From RHLJ01 sp965222205 (GTDB taxonomy: Bacteria; Bacteroidota; Rhodothermia; Balneolales; Balneolaceae), in the NCBI GenBank assembly GCA_965222205.1, contig OZ244932.1, positions 124,001 to 188,000 of the forward strand: a stretch of DNA of 64,000 nt, written 5' to 3'. The stretch's first letter is position 1. Each line of letters opens with the position of its first letter. Made by a program: the position numbers and the translations under genes. Under the pieces are notes generated by a model. That model had not been told where the DNA came from. It made no database searches and saw nothing but the letters and a program-made list of their open reading frames with translations. Positions 51,721 to 60,463 of this stretch are shown here, in pieces.

Positions 51721-54390
51721 ATGGTCGCTCGCAAGCAAACGCCTTTGATGAGGCAATACAACGAGATTAAAGAGCAGAACCCGGGAACTATTCTGTTATT
51801 TCGGGTCGGGGATTTTTATGAGACTTTCTCGGATGATGCAATCCTTGTGAGTAAAGAGCTCGGCATCACTCTAACAAAGAGAAATAATGGGGGAGATCAA
51901 ACTCCCTTAGCCGGTTTTCCATTTCACGCTCTGGATTCCTACCTGCCGAAGTTGGTAAAAAAAGGTCATAAAGTCGCAGTATGTGAACAGACAGAAAATC
52001 CTGATGAAGCGAAGAAAGCAGGGCGCAAAATAGTTGAGCGGGAAGTGACAGAGATCACTACACCTGGTGTTACGATGTCTGACAAACTGTTGGAGCATAA
52101 AAGGAATAACTACATTATTTCTTTGTTTTGGGATAAAGATAAAGTTGGAGTGGCTTTCTCAGACATTTCTACGGGCGAATTTGGATTGAGCGAGGTGACG
52201 GAATCACAGTTAGACAGTCTACTGGCTGCGATACAACCATCGGAGGTGTTAGTTCAGGCTAAAAAGAAGAATAAGCTTGAACAGGAATTTCTGAAGTTTA
52301 ACATCACCTACATTGAAGACTGGGTGTATGAAGGAGATTATGGCTACAAGATTTTAACCGAGCATTTTAAAACACATTCTTTGAAGGGTTTTGGAGTGGA
52401 AGAGTTAAAGACCGCTCATTTTGCAGCCGGATCGTTGCTCCATTACATGCAGGAAACCCAAAAGGCGTATCTCAGACATCTTCGTCGATTGTATGCCTAT
52501 GAGAGCAATGAGTATATGTCGCTGGATCCGGCAACCAAGCGAAACCTCGAATTAACAGCGAGTTTGCAGGAAGGAGGCACCGAGGGAACACTCATTTCAA
52601 TCATGGATAAAACCTCCACCGCTATGGGAGGTCGGTTACTTCGTAGATGGATTATGCGTCCATTGAAAAGGCATAAGCCTATTCAGCAGAGATTGGATGC
52701 GGTGGAAGAGCTGTTTAACTCCCACGACATCAGAAATACATTGAGGGAGGAACTAGAGCAGGTTGGGGATTTAGAGAGGCTCATTTCCCGGATTTGTGTA
52801 GGCAGAACCAACGCCCGTGATATTGTTCAGATCAAATTATCTCTGGCCCAGATTCCCAGAATTAAGAGTCAGTTCGCGGCAATTGATAATCCATTGTTAC
52901 AGGATATCGGTAAGCGAATGAAGTTGTTGATTGAGGTTCAGGAAAGAATAGGAACGGCTCTGGCAGATGATCCACCTGCCAGTATTCGTGATGGGAATAT
53001 GATTCGGGAAGGGTTTAATGAAGAGCTGGATGAACTTCGGGATATTGCCAGGAATGGTAAAAGCTATATCGCTAAAATCAAAGACCAGCTTTCTAAGGAG
53101 ACAGGCATTACTTCTCTGAAGATTGGCTACAACAAAGTATTTGGCTATTACATTGAAGTCACCAATGCCCATAAAGACAAGGTGCCGGAGACATTCATTC
53201 GAAAGCAAACACTGGTTAATGCCGAGCGATATATTACTCCTGAGCTGAAGGAAATCGAAGAGAAAATTCTTTCGGCAGAAGAACGTAGTAAAACGTTAGA
53301 ATACGAGCTTTTTGAAGAAGTTCGGTTGTTTGTTGCCGAGTACGCCGATGACATCCAGCAGATCGCGTTCGCGATGGCACAGTTGGATTGTATTCAGGGA
53401 TTTGCAGAGGTTGCGTTCCGAAATAACTACGCCAAACCCGAAATCAGAGATTCTGAAGAAATTACTATCAAGAAGGGTCGACACCCGGTGGTAGAACAAT
53501 CATTGCCGCTCGGGGAACCTTTCATCCCGAATGATATTGAGCTGAATAACGCCGAACAGCAGATTATGATTATTACCGGACCGAATATGGCGGGTAAGAG
53601 TATCATACTTCGTCAAACCGGATTGATTGTATTACTTGCCCAGGTTGGGGGTTTTGTTCCAGCAGAATCGGCGAGTATCGGTTTAGTCGATAAGATTTTT
53701 ACCCGGGTTGGTGCTTCCGATAATCTAGCTGCTGGAGAAAGTACTTTCCTGGTTGAAATGAATGAAGCGGCAAACATTCTCAATAATGCCACTCCAAGAT
53801 CACTTATTTTGCTGGATGAAGTCGGGCGTGGAACCAGTACATTTGATGGATTGAGTATAGCCTGGTCACTGGCAGAATATTTGCACAATCATGCTCCGGT
53901 TGCTGCGAAAACATTATTTGCGACACACTATCACGAATTGAACGAGTTAGAACAGATGTATGAGCGCATCAAGAATTTCAATGTTCAGGTGAAAGAGCAT
54001 GATGGGAAAGTGATTTTCCTAAGAAAGCTGATTCGGGGTGGAGCAGATCATAGTTATGGAATTCAGGTGGCAAACATGGCCGGACTCCCAGAGATAGTAA
54101 TCAACAGAGCGAAAGAGATTTTAAGCAATCTCGAAAACCACAGCCTTGACATTACCAACAAAAACGGAAGTATCGAAGGTAAAGCGACGAAGCAGAAAGA
54201 AGCGGCTAAAAATCTCTCCCAAAAAGTAGATAAACAGGAAGAGATTGAACAAATGACTTTATTCAATACGCACATCGACCCCAGAGTGGAAACCCTCATG
54301 AATAAACTCGAAGCTACCGATCCTAATCGAATGACACCAATTGAAGCGTTGATGTTGGTTACAGAATTAAAGAAGGTGTTGGGGAAGTAA
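51721..54390 (+). CDS. mutS: DNA mismatch repair protein MutS
   Basis: MutS recognises mismatches and recruits MutL. The 889-residue protein has the mismatch-recognition domain with FRVGDFYETF (GxFYE, the Phe wedge) at ~28-36. It also has connector, lever and clamp domains, and the ATPase with Walker A GPNMAGKSI near residue 620, LILLDEVGRGTSTFDG, and FATHYHELNEL. The C-terminus ends in a helical segment with MTPIEALMLVTELKK. Length is normal. A nested inverted repeat (54395-54473) fills the gap to the next gene. Confidence 0.98.
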   Translation: MVARKQTPLMRQYNEIKEQNPGTILLFRVGDFYETFSDDAILVSKELGITLTKRNNGGDQTPLAGFPFHALDSYLPKLVKKGHKVAVCEQTENPDEAKKAGRKIVEREVTEITTPGVTMSDKLLEHKRNNYIISLFWDKDKVGVAFSDISTGEFGLSEVTESQLDSLLAAIQPSEVLVQAKKKNKLEQEFLKFNITYIEDWVYEGDYGYKILTEHFKTHSLKGFGVEELKTAHFAAGSLLHYMQETQKAYLRHLRRLYAYESNEYMSLDPATKRNLELTASLQEGGTEGTLISIMDKTSTAMGGRLLRRWIMRPLKRHKPIQQRLDAVEELFNSHDIRNTLREELEQVGDLERLISRICVGRTNARDIVQIKLSLAQIPRIKSQFAAIDNPLLQDIGKRMKLLIEVQERIGTALADDPPASIRDGNMIREGFNEELDELRDIARNGKSYIAKIKDQLSKETGITSLKIGYNKVFGYYIEVTNAHKDKVPETFIRKQTLVNAERYITPELKEIEEKILSAEERSKTLEYELFEEVRLFVAEYADDIQQIAFAMAQLDCIQGFAEVAFRNNYAKPEIRDSEEITIKKGRHPVVEQSLPLGEPFIPNDIELNNAEQQIMIITGPNMAGKSIILRQTGLIVLLAQVGGFVPAESASIGLVDKIFTRVGASDNLAAGESTFLVEMNEAANILNNATPRSLILLDEVGRGTSTFDGLSIAWSLAEYLHNHAPVAAKTLFATHYHELNELEQMYERIKNFNVQVKEHDGKVIFLRKLIRGGADHSYGIQVANMAGLPEIVINRAKEILSNLENHSLDITNKNGSIEGKATKQKEAAKNLSQKVDKQEEIEQMTLFNTHIDPRVETLMNKLEATDPNRMTPIEALMLVTELKKVLGK

Positions 54391-54394
54391 AGAA

Positions 54395-54473
54395 TGACGA
54401 GTAAAGAACAAGGAATTTTGAATGACGGAAGACCAAGGACTAATGACCAACATTTGTCTTCTGTCACTCGTCA
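54395..54473. repeat. Nested inverted repeat between mutS and the GntR-type gene
   Basis: TGACGAGT (54395-54402) is matched by ACTCGTCA (54466-54473). Inside, GACGGAAGAC (54424-54433) is matched by GTCTTCTGTC (54456-54465) with one mismatch. The whole gap is made of short words such as AATGAC and GAACAAGG. It could act as a 3' hairpin of mutS; no T-run follows. Confidence 0.6.
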
Positions 54474-54485
54474 GTTGTCCAAAAA

Positions 54486-55379
54486 ATGAAAACCTCCGCA
54501 AAACATATCGCTGACCGCATTCGATTGATGATTTCCACCAAGCAATTTCAGGTGGGAGAGGTACTTCCTTCTACCCGGGAACTGGGCCAACAACTGGAGG
54601 CGAGTTTTCATACCGTGAGGAAGGCATACCACATTCTTGCAGACGAAGGAATGGTTACCGGAGAAAAAGGGCGTGGATTTATTGTTAATCGCCAGACTTC
54701 GCTCATGGACAAAGAAGCCCGCCTGGAAATCGGTGGCGAGAAAATCCAGGCATTAATAGAAGAATTGGTAGGGCATGGCCTTGATGATGCTGAAATAGAG
54801 TTTTTATTCCAGGAGCAGCTGGATTATATGGAATGGCCAAACAGAATTCAGACATGTGCCAGTGTAGGCGAGAACCTGGAACTGGGAGGCATGCTGGCAA
54901 GTGCTATCAAGAAGCAGGTAGGGGTAAAAAGCAAGGTCATCGACATCAATCAATACGAGAGTGCAGCTACTTATGATGCTCTGTTTGTGCCGATTCGGTT
55001 TGTACACAAATTTCGTTCGCTGAGTGAAACCATAATGATCATCCCGATTATCTATAATTATGATCCGGAAGTACTGCTTTCGGTGGTGGACCAATTTGGA
55101 ATCCAGACGATCGGGTTAGTAACTTCGGACGAAGAATCCATCCCCAAAATTATCGATGAATTAAAAAATTCGATTCCTTTTGAAGGATCTTTTGTAGCCG
55201 GAAGTATATATGGGAAGTCGCTACCGTTATTTGTTCGGGAAACAGATTTAATCATCTACACTCCTGACAGTGCCAGATTAGTGGAGCAAAAAGTCCCACA
55301 GAAAAACCGGATTCGACTGGAGTATAAACTCACAGACCGAAGTGCAGAAATGATCAGATCAGAACTTTGGGATCAATAA
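54486..55379 (+). CDS. GntR-type transcriptional regulator with uncommon effector domain
   Basis: The 297-residue protein begins with a winged helix of the GntR group: HIADRIRLMISTKQFQVGEVLPSTRELGQQLEASFHTVRKAYHILADEGMVTGEKGRGFIV. The remaining ~220 residues are not the usual FCD, UTRA or aminotransferase domain. They contain a helical part (EIEFLFQEQLDYMEWPN) and an alternating alpha/beta part (SKVIDINQYESAATYDALFVPI, TIMIIPIIYNYDPEVLL, IQTIGLVTSDEESIPKIIDELKN), which looks like a small-molecule or periplasmic-binding-like fold. Targets unknown. It sits between mutS and a helicase, 95 bases after mutS. Confidence 0.85.
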   Translation: MKTSAKHIADRIRLMISTKQFQVGEVLPSTRELGQQLEASFHTVRKAYHILADEGMVTGEKGRGFIVNRQTSLMDKEARLEIGGEKIQALIEELVGHGLDDAEIEFLFQEQLDYMEWPNRIQTCASVGENLELGGMLASAIKKQVGVKSKVIDINQYESAATYDALFVPIRFVHKFRSLSETIMIIPIIYNYDPEVLLSVVDQFGIQTIGLVTSDEESIPKIIDELKNSIPFEGSFVAGSIYGKSLPLFVRETDLIIYTPDSARLVEQKVPQKNRIRLEYKLTDRSAEMIRSELWDQ

Positions 55380-55395
55380 AATTATGAATGTTAAA

Positions 55396-55450
55396 TGCTC
55401 AATGTTAAATGTTAAGTTTCATTGAGCATTTAAAACTTAACATTTAACAT
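55396..55450. repeat. 18-bp perfect inverted repeat abutting the helicase start
   Basis: ATGTTAAATGTTAAGTTT (55402-55419) is perfectly inverted at 55433-55450 with a 13-base loop. A second perfect 9-bp pair (TGCTCAATG 55396-55404, CATTGAGCA 55420-55428) shares bases with it, so two hairpins compete. The right arm ends on the first base of the helicase TTG start codon. No T-run follows; an effect on translation is possible. Confidence 0.8.
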
Positions 55451-57372
55451 TGGTAATAAAAGAGACTATTCAGAAAGCCATTGCGGCGATTGAAAAAGAA
55501 ATTGAAGCGGTTCGGGAGACTCCTTCAAGTGATGTTCTGATGAACGGAATAAAGGAAAAGAGAGCCGGACATTATATCTATGTGTTTGAAAGCAATAATC
55601 AAGGATTACGGTTCGCCGAAGAAATAAAAGCACGAATCGGACTTGATAAAGAACAAAAAGTCGAAGAAGTAGATTTCAAGGATGGGAAAGTCTGGCTGGA
55701 GTTTGATAAAGATGAAGGAAAGAAAATAGAAGAAGTCTATCTGGAATGGGAGAATGATTTTGTGCTTCGTAAAATGGAAGATCACCTTCATACGCTAAAA
55801 GATAAGTGGAAAGAGGTTCCTCAACTTGATGCACTGCTAAATCCAGCTTCAGCATTTAAAACAGCCGAGTTTGCAGCACCGCCAAATCTCGATGAGTTGA
55901 GAAACGAAGCTCAGATTGAAGCCATCGAAAAAGCACTGATCAATAATGTGTTGTATGTATGGGGACCTCCAGGAACCGGAAAAACAGCAACGCTCGGATT
56001 TATCATCGCCAACCTTTTGAAACAGGGTAAACGAGTGCTGTTTGTCTCGAATACAAACCGGGCAGTGGACGTTGGATTGTTAAGTGTGATGGATGCCCTG
56101 TATGAAGTTCAACCCGAATTTGATTTACATCAAACCACTCGTTTCGGTGAGGCCTGGTTAGACGATGAGCGTTTAGAGCAAGTGCTATTTGAGAATCAGG
56201 TGAAGATAAAACTGGATGGGAAGAAAGCCGATGCCATTGAGCTTCAAACCATGATGGACAATTATAATGCACTTCAGGATCAGATTGATGAGCTTATGAC
56301 CAGTGATGAAAAGGTTCCGGAAGCTATGGATTTACAAATCCAACTCATTGGGGAAAAGATAGACCGACTTGGGGGAAGGGAAGAAGTTGAAGAGAAAATT
56401 GAGAAATTGTTGAATATCAATGAGCGGTATGAGCTCAAGAAAAAGCAACTTGTGGCGACTACTATGGCTAAGGTGTGCACTTCGGAATTATTTTTTGGAA
56501 TAAGTTATGATGCGGTGGTGGTGGATGAAGCCTCGATGGCAGGAATTCCCTACATGTTGCTGATGGCGGCGAAAAGTAAAAAACATTTAGTAGTTGCCGG
56601 AGATCCCATGCAGCTACCTCCAATTTCTATTACTAATGACCCAAAAGCACGATTTTTTCTGGAGCAGGATGTATTTACTTATGTATCTGGCTCTGATTCC
56701 ACGGAATCTCTTTTCCAGTGGCACGATGAAAACCCGAAGTTTACCTGTTTCTTTGATACTCAATACCGACTAAAGTCAGATTTGGCAGGTGTGATCAGTT
56801 CTGTTTTTTATGAAGGGAGATTGAAGTCTGGTAAAGAAGAAAAGAAAACCAGAAAATCAAGTAGTTCCGTTGCCTTGGTGGACTCCTCAAAATATGGGCC
56901 CTCCATTGAACAGGAGAAATCAGAAAGAGGATTTAAGCCTGTAAATGAGGTTCATCTGAGACTCATTGAAGAGAGTGTGAAAAAGCTCAAAATGAAACAT
57001 ATACCAGAAGAAATAGGCATTATTGTGCCGTTCCGGAGTAGCGTATATCAGGTTCGGAATTACCTGAGAGAAAAGAACTTTAGAGGAATTGAAGTCGGGA
57101 CTATTCACACTTTTCAGGGAAGAGAAAAAGAGGTCATAATTTTTGATACAGTAATGAGCGGTGAACTTCAATACGGTCAGCTTCGGCATTACTCAGTCCG
57201 CCCTTTTGATGAAACTAAAAACGGATTAAGTGTGCCAAGATTGCTGAATGTTGCATTCTCCCGAAGCAAAGAATTACTAGTGGTGATTGCAGATATGAAT
57301 CACGTAAACCGGATATATGGAAAGAAATTTCTAGGGAAGCTTCTTGGATCGGTAAAAGAGATTTCACTTTAG
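55450..57372 (+). CDS. UPF1/DNA2-like SF1 helicase
   Basis: The 640-residue protein shows all the SF1B helicase motifs: Walker A GPPGTGKTATLGFII (~175), motif II VVVDEASMAGIP, motif III VAGDPMQLPPISI, motif IV and V with IGIIVPFRSSVYQVRNYL and TIHTFQGREKEVIIFDT, and motif VI LNVAFSRSKELLVVI. The first ~140 residues are a charged, partly beta-rich N-terminal domain; an insertion (~250-300) lies between motifs I and II. Such helicases act on RNA or DNA; the exact substrate is unknown. The only in-frame start is a TTG at 55450, immediately after an in-frame stop region and directly at an inverted repeat. Confidence 0.9.
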   Translation: MVIKETIQKAIAAIEKEIEAVRETPSSDVLMNGIKEKRAGHYIYVFESNNQGLRFAEEIKARIGLDKEQKVEEVDFKDGKVWLEFDKDEGKKIEEVYLEWENDFVLRKMEDHLHTLKDKWKEVPQLDALLNPASAFKTAEFAAPPNLDELRNEAQIEAIEKALINNVLYVWGPPGTGKTATLGFIIANLLKQGKRVLFVSNTNRAVDVGLLSVMDALYEVQPEFDLHQTTRFGEAWLDDERLEQVLFENQVKIKLDGKKADAIELQTMMDNYNALQDQIDELMTSDEKVPEAMDLQIQLIGEKIDRLGGREEVEEKIEKLLNINERYELKKKQLVATTMAKVCTSELFFGISYDAVVVDEASMAGIPYMLLMAAKSKKHLVVAGDPMQLPPISITNDPKARFFLEQDVFTYVSGSDSTESLFQWHDENPKFTCFFDTQYRLKSDLAGVISSVFYEGRLKSGKEEKKTRKSSSSVALVDSSKYGPSIEQEKSERGFKPVNEVHLRLIEESVKKLKMKHIPEEIGIIVPFRSSVYQVRNYLREKNFRGIEVGTIHTFQGREKEVIIFDTVMSGELQYGQLRHYSVRPFDETKNGLSVPRLLNVAFSRSKELLVVIADMNHVNRIYGKKFLGKLLGSVKEISL

Positions 57373-57387
57373 AATTAGGAATAGCTG

Positions 57388-57423
57388 AATTAGGAATAAT
57401 TTGGATTAAAATTATTCCTAATT
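57388..57423. terminator. Hairpin after the helicase gene
   Basis: AATTAGGAATAATTT (57388-57402) is perfectly inverted at 57409-57423 with a six-base loop. The upstream segment also contains a direct copy of GAATTAGGAATA at 57372-57383. No clear T-run follows, so it may be a spacer repeat rather than a real terminator. Confidence 0.5.
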
Positions 57424-57523
57424 CGTAATTAATCTATTCAATTCATTGAAATAAATGTTGATATCTATCCTTAAAGCCTCGTATATTTATTTCCCTTCGG
57501 GAAACGGAAGGATTTATTGAAAC

Positions 57524-57596
57524 GCGAGAATAGCTCAGCTGGTAGAGCACAACCTTGCCAAGGTTGGGGTCGCCGGTTCGAATCCGGTTTCTCGCT
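57524..57596 (+). tRNA. tRNA-Gly (anticodon GCC)
   Basis: A 73-base cloverleaf: acceptor GCGAGAA (57524-57530) pairs with TTCTCGC (57589-57595), the D-arm is GCTC-AGCTGGTAG-AGC, the anticodon stem CAACC/GGTTG encloses the loop TTGCCAA with anticodon GCC, and the T-arm is GCCGG-TTCGAAT-CCGGT. CCA is not encoded. It reads GGC and GGT glycine codons. A strong terminator follows directly. Confidence 0.97.
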
Positions 57597-57600
57597 CTTG

Positions 57601-57634
57601 AAAAGCCTGTCAGATTTTCTGACAGGCTTTTTTA
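57601..57634 (+). terminator. Intrinsic terminator after tRNA-Gly
   Basis: AAAAGCCTGTCAGA pairs with TCTGACAGGCTTTT around a three-base loop, followed by a T-run to 57634. It ends the tRNA transcript and, because of the flanking A-run, might also work in the other direction. Confidence 0.92.
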
Positions 57635-57800
57635 TTTTCAAGCCAGGTATCAGGTTTATTTTTTCTAAGTACATCAAAGAATGAACATTATACCATGAAT
57701 AAATAGGTATGAGATTTAAGCTATTTATATTATAGTTAAGAGAAGCTGTTTTTTTATTTGTATACTAAATAGGTCTTTAGGTTTAGGAAGTACTGTCTCT

Positions 57801-59879
57801 ATGCTATGCAATATTATCATCCTGTTACTTTTATCTGGTTTCGAGTATAGTGCGGGAAACGCTGACTTTTTCACTATTAACTCGCAAGTACAACCAGATA
57901 CTACCCAGATTAATAGCTGGGTAAAAGAGTCTTTGCAGAATATTTACACAGGGGAGTTTAATGAAGCACGATCTAAGATCAAGGAAATTGAAAGGTGGTC
58001 GTTAGAGCTTGATTTTCAAGAGGGATTAGAAATGGCAGGAGTTCGTAAGTCGGATATTTTTTTATATGAACAAAAATATGATTCTTCTGAAATAGTACTC
58101 AAAGAACTACTTGAAGAGTATCCGGAAGCAAAAAATAAAGCGAGTATCCTAAATCTGCTAGCAACTACCTATCGATATCAAAATAACTATAAAAATGCGA
58201 TAGCGACCTACGAGGAGTTGTTAAAACTGGCGGAGGAAACTAACGATGGCAGAATGGTTGCAGTTGCCCACCAAAATATGGGTGTAGCTTATATGGACCT
58301 TGGTAAAAGTTTGGAAGGATTAAATAGCTATTTGCTTTCCATTGAGTATGCTGAGGCAGAAAAAGACACAAACTTCCTGATTATAGCTTTGAATAATTTA
58401 GGAGATAGTTACAATACCTTAGGAAACCATGAGGAAGCTGAATTCTATCTTGAAAAGTCAGTTCAGTTAGCAAGGGAGAAGAATATGATTCCTGACCTTA
58501 CAAAAGCATTAACTAACCTTGCAACTACTAAAAGTAATGCAAATGAATTCGACGAGTCGTTAGAACTATATGAAGAAGCATTGGCACTTAACCGGGAATA
58601 CAGACCTGATTCTCCGCCTGTAATTGTGCTTTATAATATGGGGAATTTAGCTTTAAAGATGGAAGAGCCAGATAAGGCTAAAAAATATTTCGAAGAATCT
58701 CTCGAATTTAGTGAGGAGCTAAACCTTCCTCCGGGTTTGTATTATAATTCAGGAGGTCTAGGTAATGTGGCAGAACAAAAAGGTGATATTAAAGGGGCGA
58801 TAGATTGGCATGAAAATGCTTATAAAGTAGCATTAGAAATTAATAGTAATCCTTTTATACAGGATACTCGTCAAAAATTATACAGCTTACACAAACTTAA
58901 AGGAGAATATGAAAGAGCTCTTTCATATTTAGAAGATTATGAAGCACTTTCTGACAGCTTGTTTGATTTAGAGAAGGAAAAAGAAATTGCTGAATTGGAA
59001 AACGAGTTCGAGCTTAAACGGCAAGAGGAGATCAATGAACTACTAATTGAAAAGCAAGAACATCAGGAGTTTCTGCTTCAGATTCAGTATGCTTTTATTT
59101 TTATCGCGGGCATCATTATTGTTCTTATTTTGTATCTGCTCTATTCAACAAGGAAAATCAATAAAGAAAAGACTGCAGCTTATAATCAATTAGAAAGGCA
59201 GAGAGAGGAACTCAACAAACTGTTTGCAATTATAGCCCATGATTTAAGAGCGCCACTTTCTTCTATGCAAGGCATATTATTTCTGTTAAAGAATGACGAA
59301 TTATCAAAAGACGAAATAGATTCTTTTGCTAACCAGATTGAAGATACTGTTCAGAATAATATTGACGTAATGGAGGATTTATTGATATGGGCTAAAGGTC
59401 AGATGACCGGTATTACTTTTGTAAAAGAAGAAGTACACGTTTCTGAGCTTATAGATACAGTAATTTCTAAACAAGAGTATAGATTTGGAATCAAAGAGTT
59501 GAATATCAAGAATGAGGTTGATAGAAGCTTATTAATTAATTCTGATGGAAATGCTCTCAAACTGATTATGAGAAACCTGCTTTCGAATAGTATTAAATTT
59601 ACTAAATCCGGTGGCTCGATACGTTTTACAAGTAGTGATTTAGGAGATAAAGTTCAGCTTTGTGTTGCGGACACCGGAGTTGGTATGTCTAAGAAAATTC
59701 AGGAAAAAGTGTTTTCTAATACCAGTATTTCATTCTCGACTGAAGGAACCAGAGGAGAAAAAGGAACCGGATTCGGGCTTAGCCTGATCAAAGAATTTAC
59801 AAAAAAACTTGGGGGCTCTATCACAATAGAAAGTGAAGAGGGTAAGGGAACAAAATTTTGTATTGACCTGCCGAAATAG
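57801..59879 (+). CDS. TPR-containing sensor histidine kinase
   Basis: The 692-residue protein starts with a signal peptide or anchor (IIILLLLSGFEYSAGNA). About eight TPR repeats follow (~60-380, with AVAHQNMGVAYMDLGKSLEGLNSYLLSIEYA and ALNNLGDSYNTLGNHEEAEFYLEKS as clear units), a coiled coil, one membrane helix (~435-455), a second coiled coil, and a kinase core. The core has the H-box FAIIAHDLRAPLSSMQGILFLLK, the N-box LIMRNLLSNSIKFT, VADTGVGMS and GTGFGLSLIKEF. Such TPR kinases are frequent in Bacteroidota and sense protein partners or periplasmic ligands. No cognate regulator is next to it. Confidence 0.93.
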   Translation: MLCNIIILLLLSGFEYSAGNADFFTINSQVQPDTTQINSWVKESLQNIYTGEFNEARSKIKEIERWSLELDFQEGLEMAGVRKSDIFLYEQKYDSSEIVLKELLEEYPEAKNKASILNLLATTYRYQNNYKNAIATYEELLKLAEETNDGRMVAVAHQNMGVAYMDLGKSLEGLNSYLLSIEYAEAEKDTNFLIIALNNLGDSYNTLGNHEEAEFYLEKSVQLAREKNMIPDLTKALTNLATTKSNANEFDESLELYEEALALNREYRPDSPPVIVLYNMGNLALKMEEPDKAKKYFEESLEFSEELNLPPGLYYNSGGLGNVAEQKGDIKGAIDWHENAYKVALEINSNPFIQDTRQKLYSLHKLKGEYERALSYLEDYEALSDSLFDLEKEKEIAELENEFELKRQEEINELLIEKQEHQEFLLQIQYAFIFIAGIIIVLILYLLYSTRKINKEKTAAYNQLERQREELNKLFAIIAHDLRAPLSSMQGILFLLKNDELSKDEIDSFANQIEDTVQNNIDVMEDLLIWAKGQMTGITFVKEEVHVSELIDTVISKQEYRFGIKELNIKNEVDRSLLINSDGNALKLIMRNLLSNSIKFTKSGGSIRFTSSDLGDKVQLCVADTGVGMSKKIQEKVFSNTSISFSTEGTRGEKGTGFGLSLIKEFTKKLGGSITIESEEGKGTKFCIDLPK

Positions 59880-59980
59880 TTATTCAGGATTCTTTGCATT
59901 TTTTAGTTATTCTCTAAAATCGGAATGCATTATGTTTTACCTCTGTTATCCAATCAACCAACAACATAAAGAAATTAATT

Positions 59981-60406
59981 ATGCCAGATAAAAAAGCATC
60001 AGCCGTTTGGAACGGAGATTTGAAAGGTGGAAGTGGAACAATGAATTCAGAAAGTGGAGTGTTGAACGACGCAGCTTATTCCTTTGCTTCACGGTTTGAA
60101 GATGAAGGGAAAAGTAATCCGGAAGAATTGCTTGGCGCAGCTCACGCGGGGTGTTATTCTATGGCACTTTCCAATGAACTGCATAAAGCCGGACACGAAT
60201 CTAACAGTGTTGATACCAAAGCAACCGTTACTCTTGAAATGATTGATGGAGCTCCGACTATTTCAACTATTAAACTGGTTGCTGTTGCAGATGTGCCGGG
60301 ATTAGACGATTCGGAATTTCAGAAGATTGCAGAAGCAACAAAAAATGCGTGCCCGGTGTCACGTGTACTAAATGCAGATATTGAATTAGATGCTTCTTTA
60401 GCTTAA
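59981..60406 (+). CDS. OsmC-family peroxide-reducing protein
   Basis: The 141-residue protein belongs to the OsmC/Ohr group. It begins ASAVWNGDLKGGSGTMNSESGVLNDAAYSF. It contains the first redox Cys in LLGAAHAGCYSMALSNEL and the second in ATKNACPVSRVL. The two Cys reduce organic hydroperoxides. The spacing and N-terminal part match OsmC rather than Ohr. Single gene with a terminator behind it; regulation not visible. Confidence 0.95.
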   Translation: MPDKKASAVWNGDLKGGSGTMNSESGVLNDAAYSFASRFEDEGKSNPEELLGAAHAGCYSMALSNELHKAGHESNSVDTKATVTLEMIDGAPTISTIKLVAVADVPGLDDSEFQKIAEATKNACPVSRVLNADIELDASLA

Positions 60407-60430
60407 TTCGGTATCACATCCAGGATTTAC

Positions 60431-60463
60431 AAGCCATGCTTAAACACATGGCTTTTTTATTTT
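60431..60463 (+). terminator. Intrinsic terminator after the OsmC-like gene
   Basis: AAGCCATG (60431-60438) pairs with CATGGCTT (60447-60454) around an 8-base loop, followed by a T-rich run to 60463. It overlaps the end of the convergent membrane-protein gene. Confidence 0.88.
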
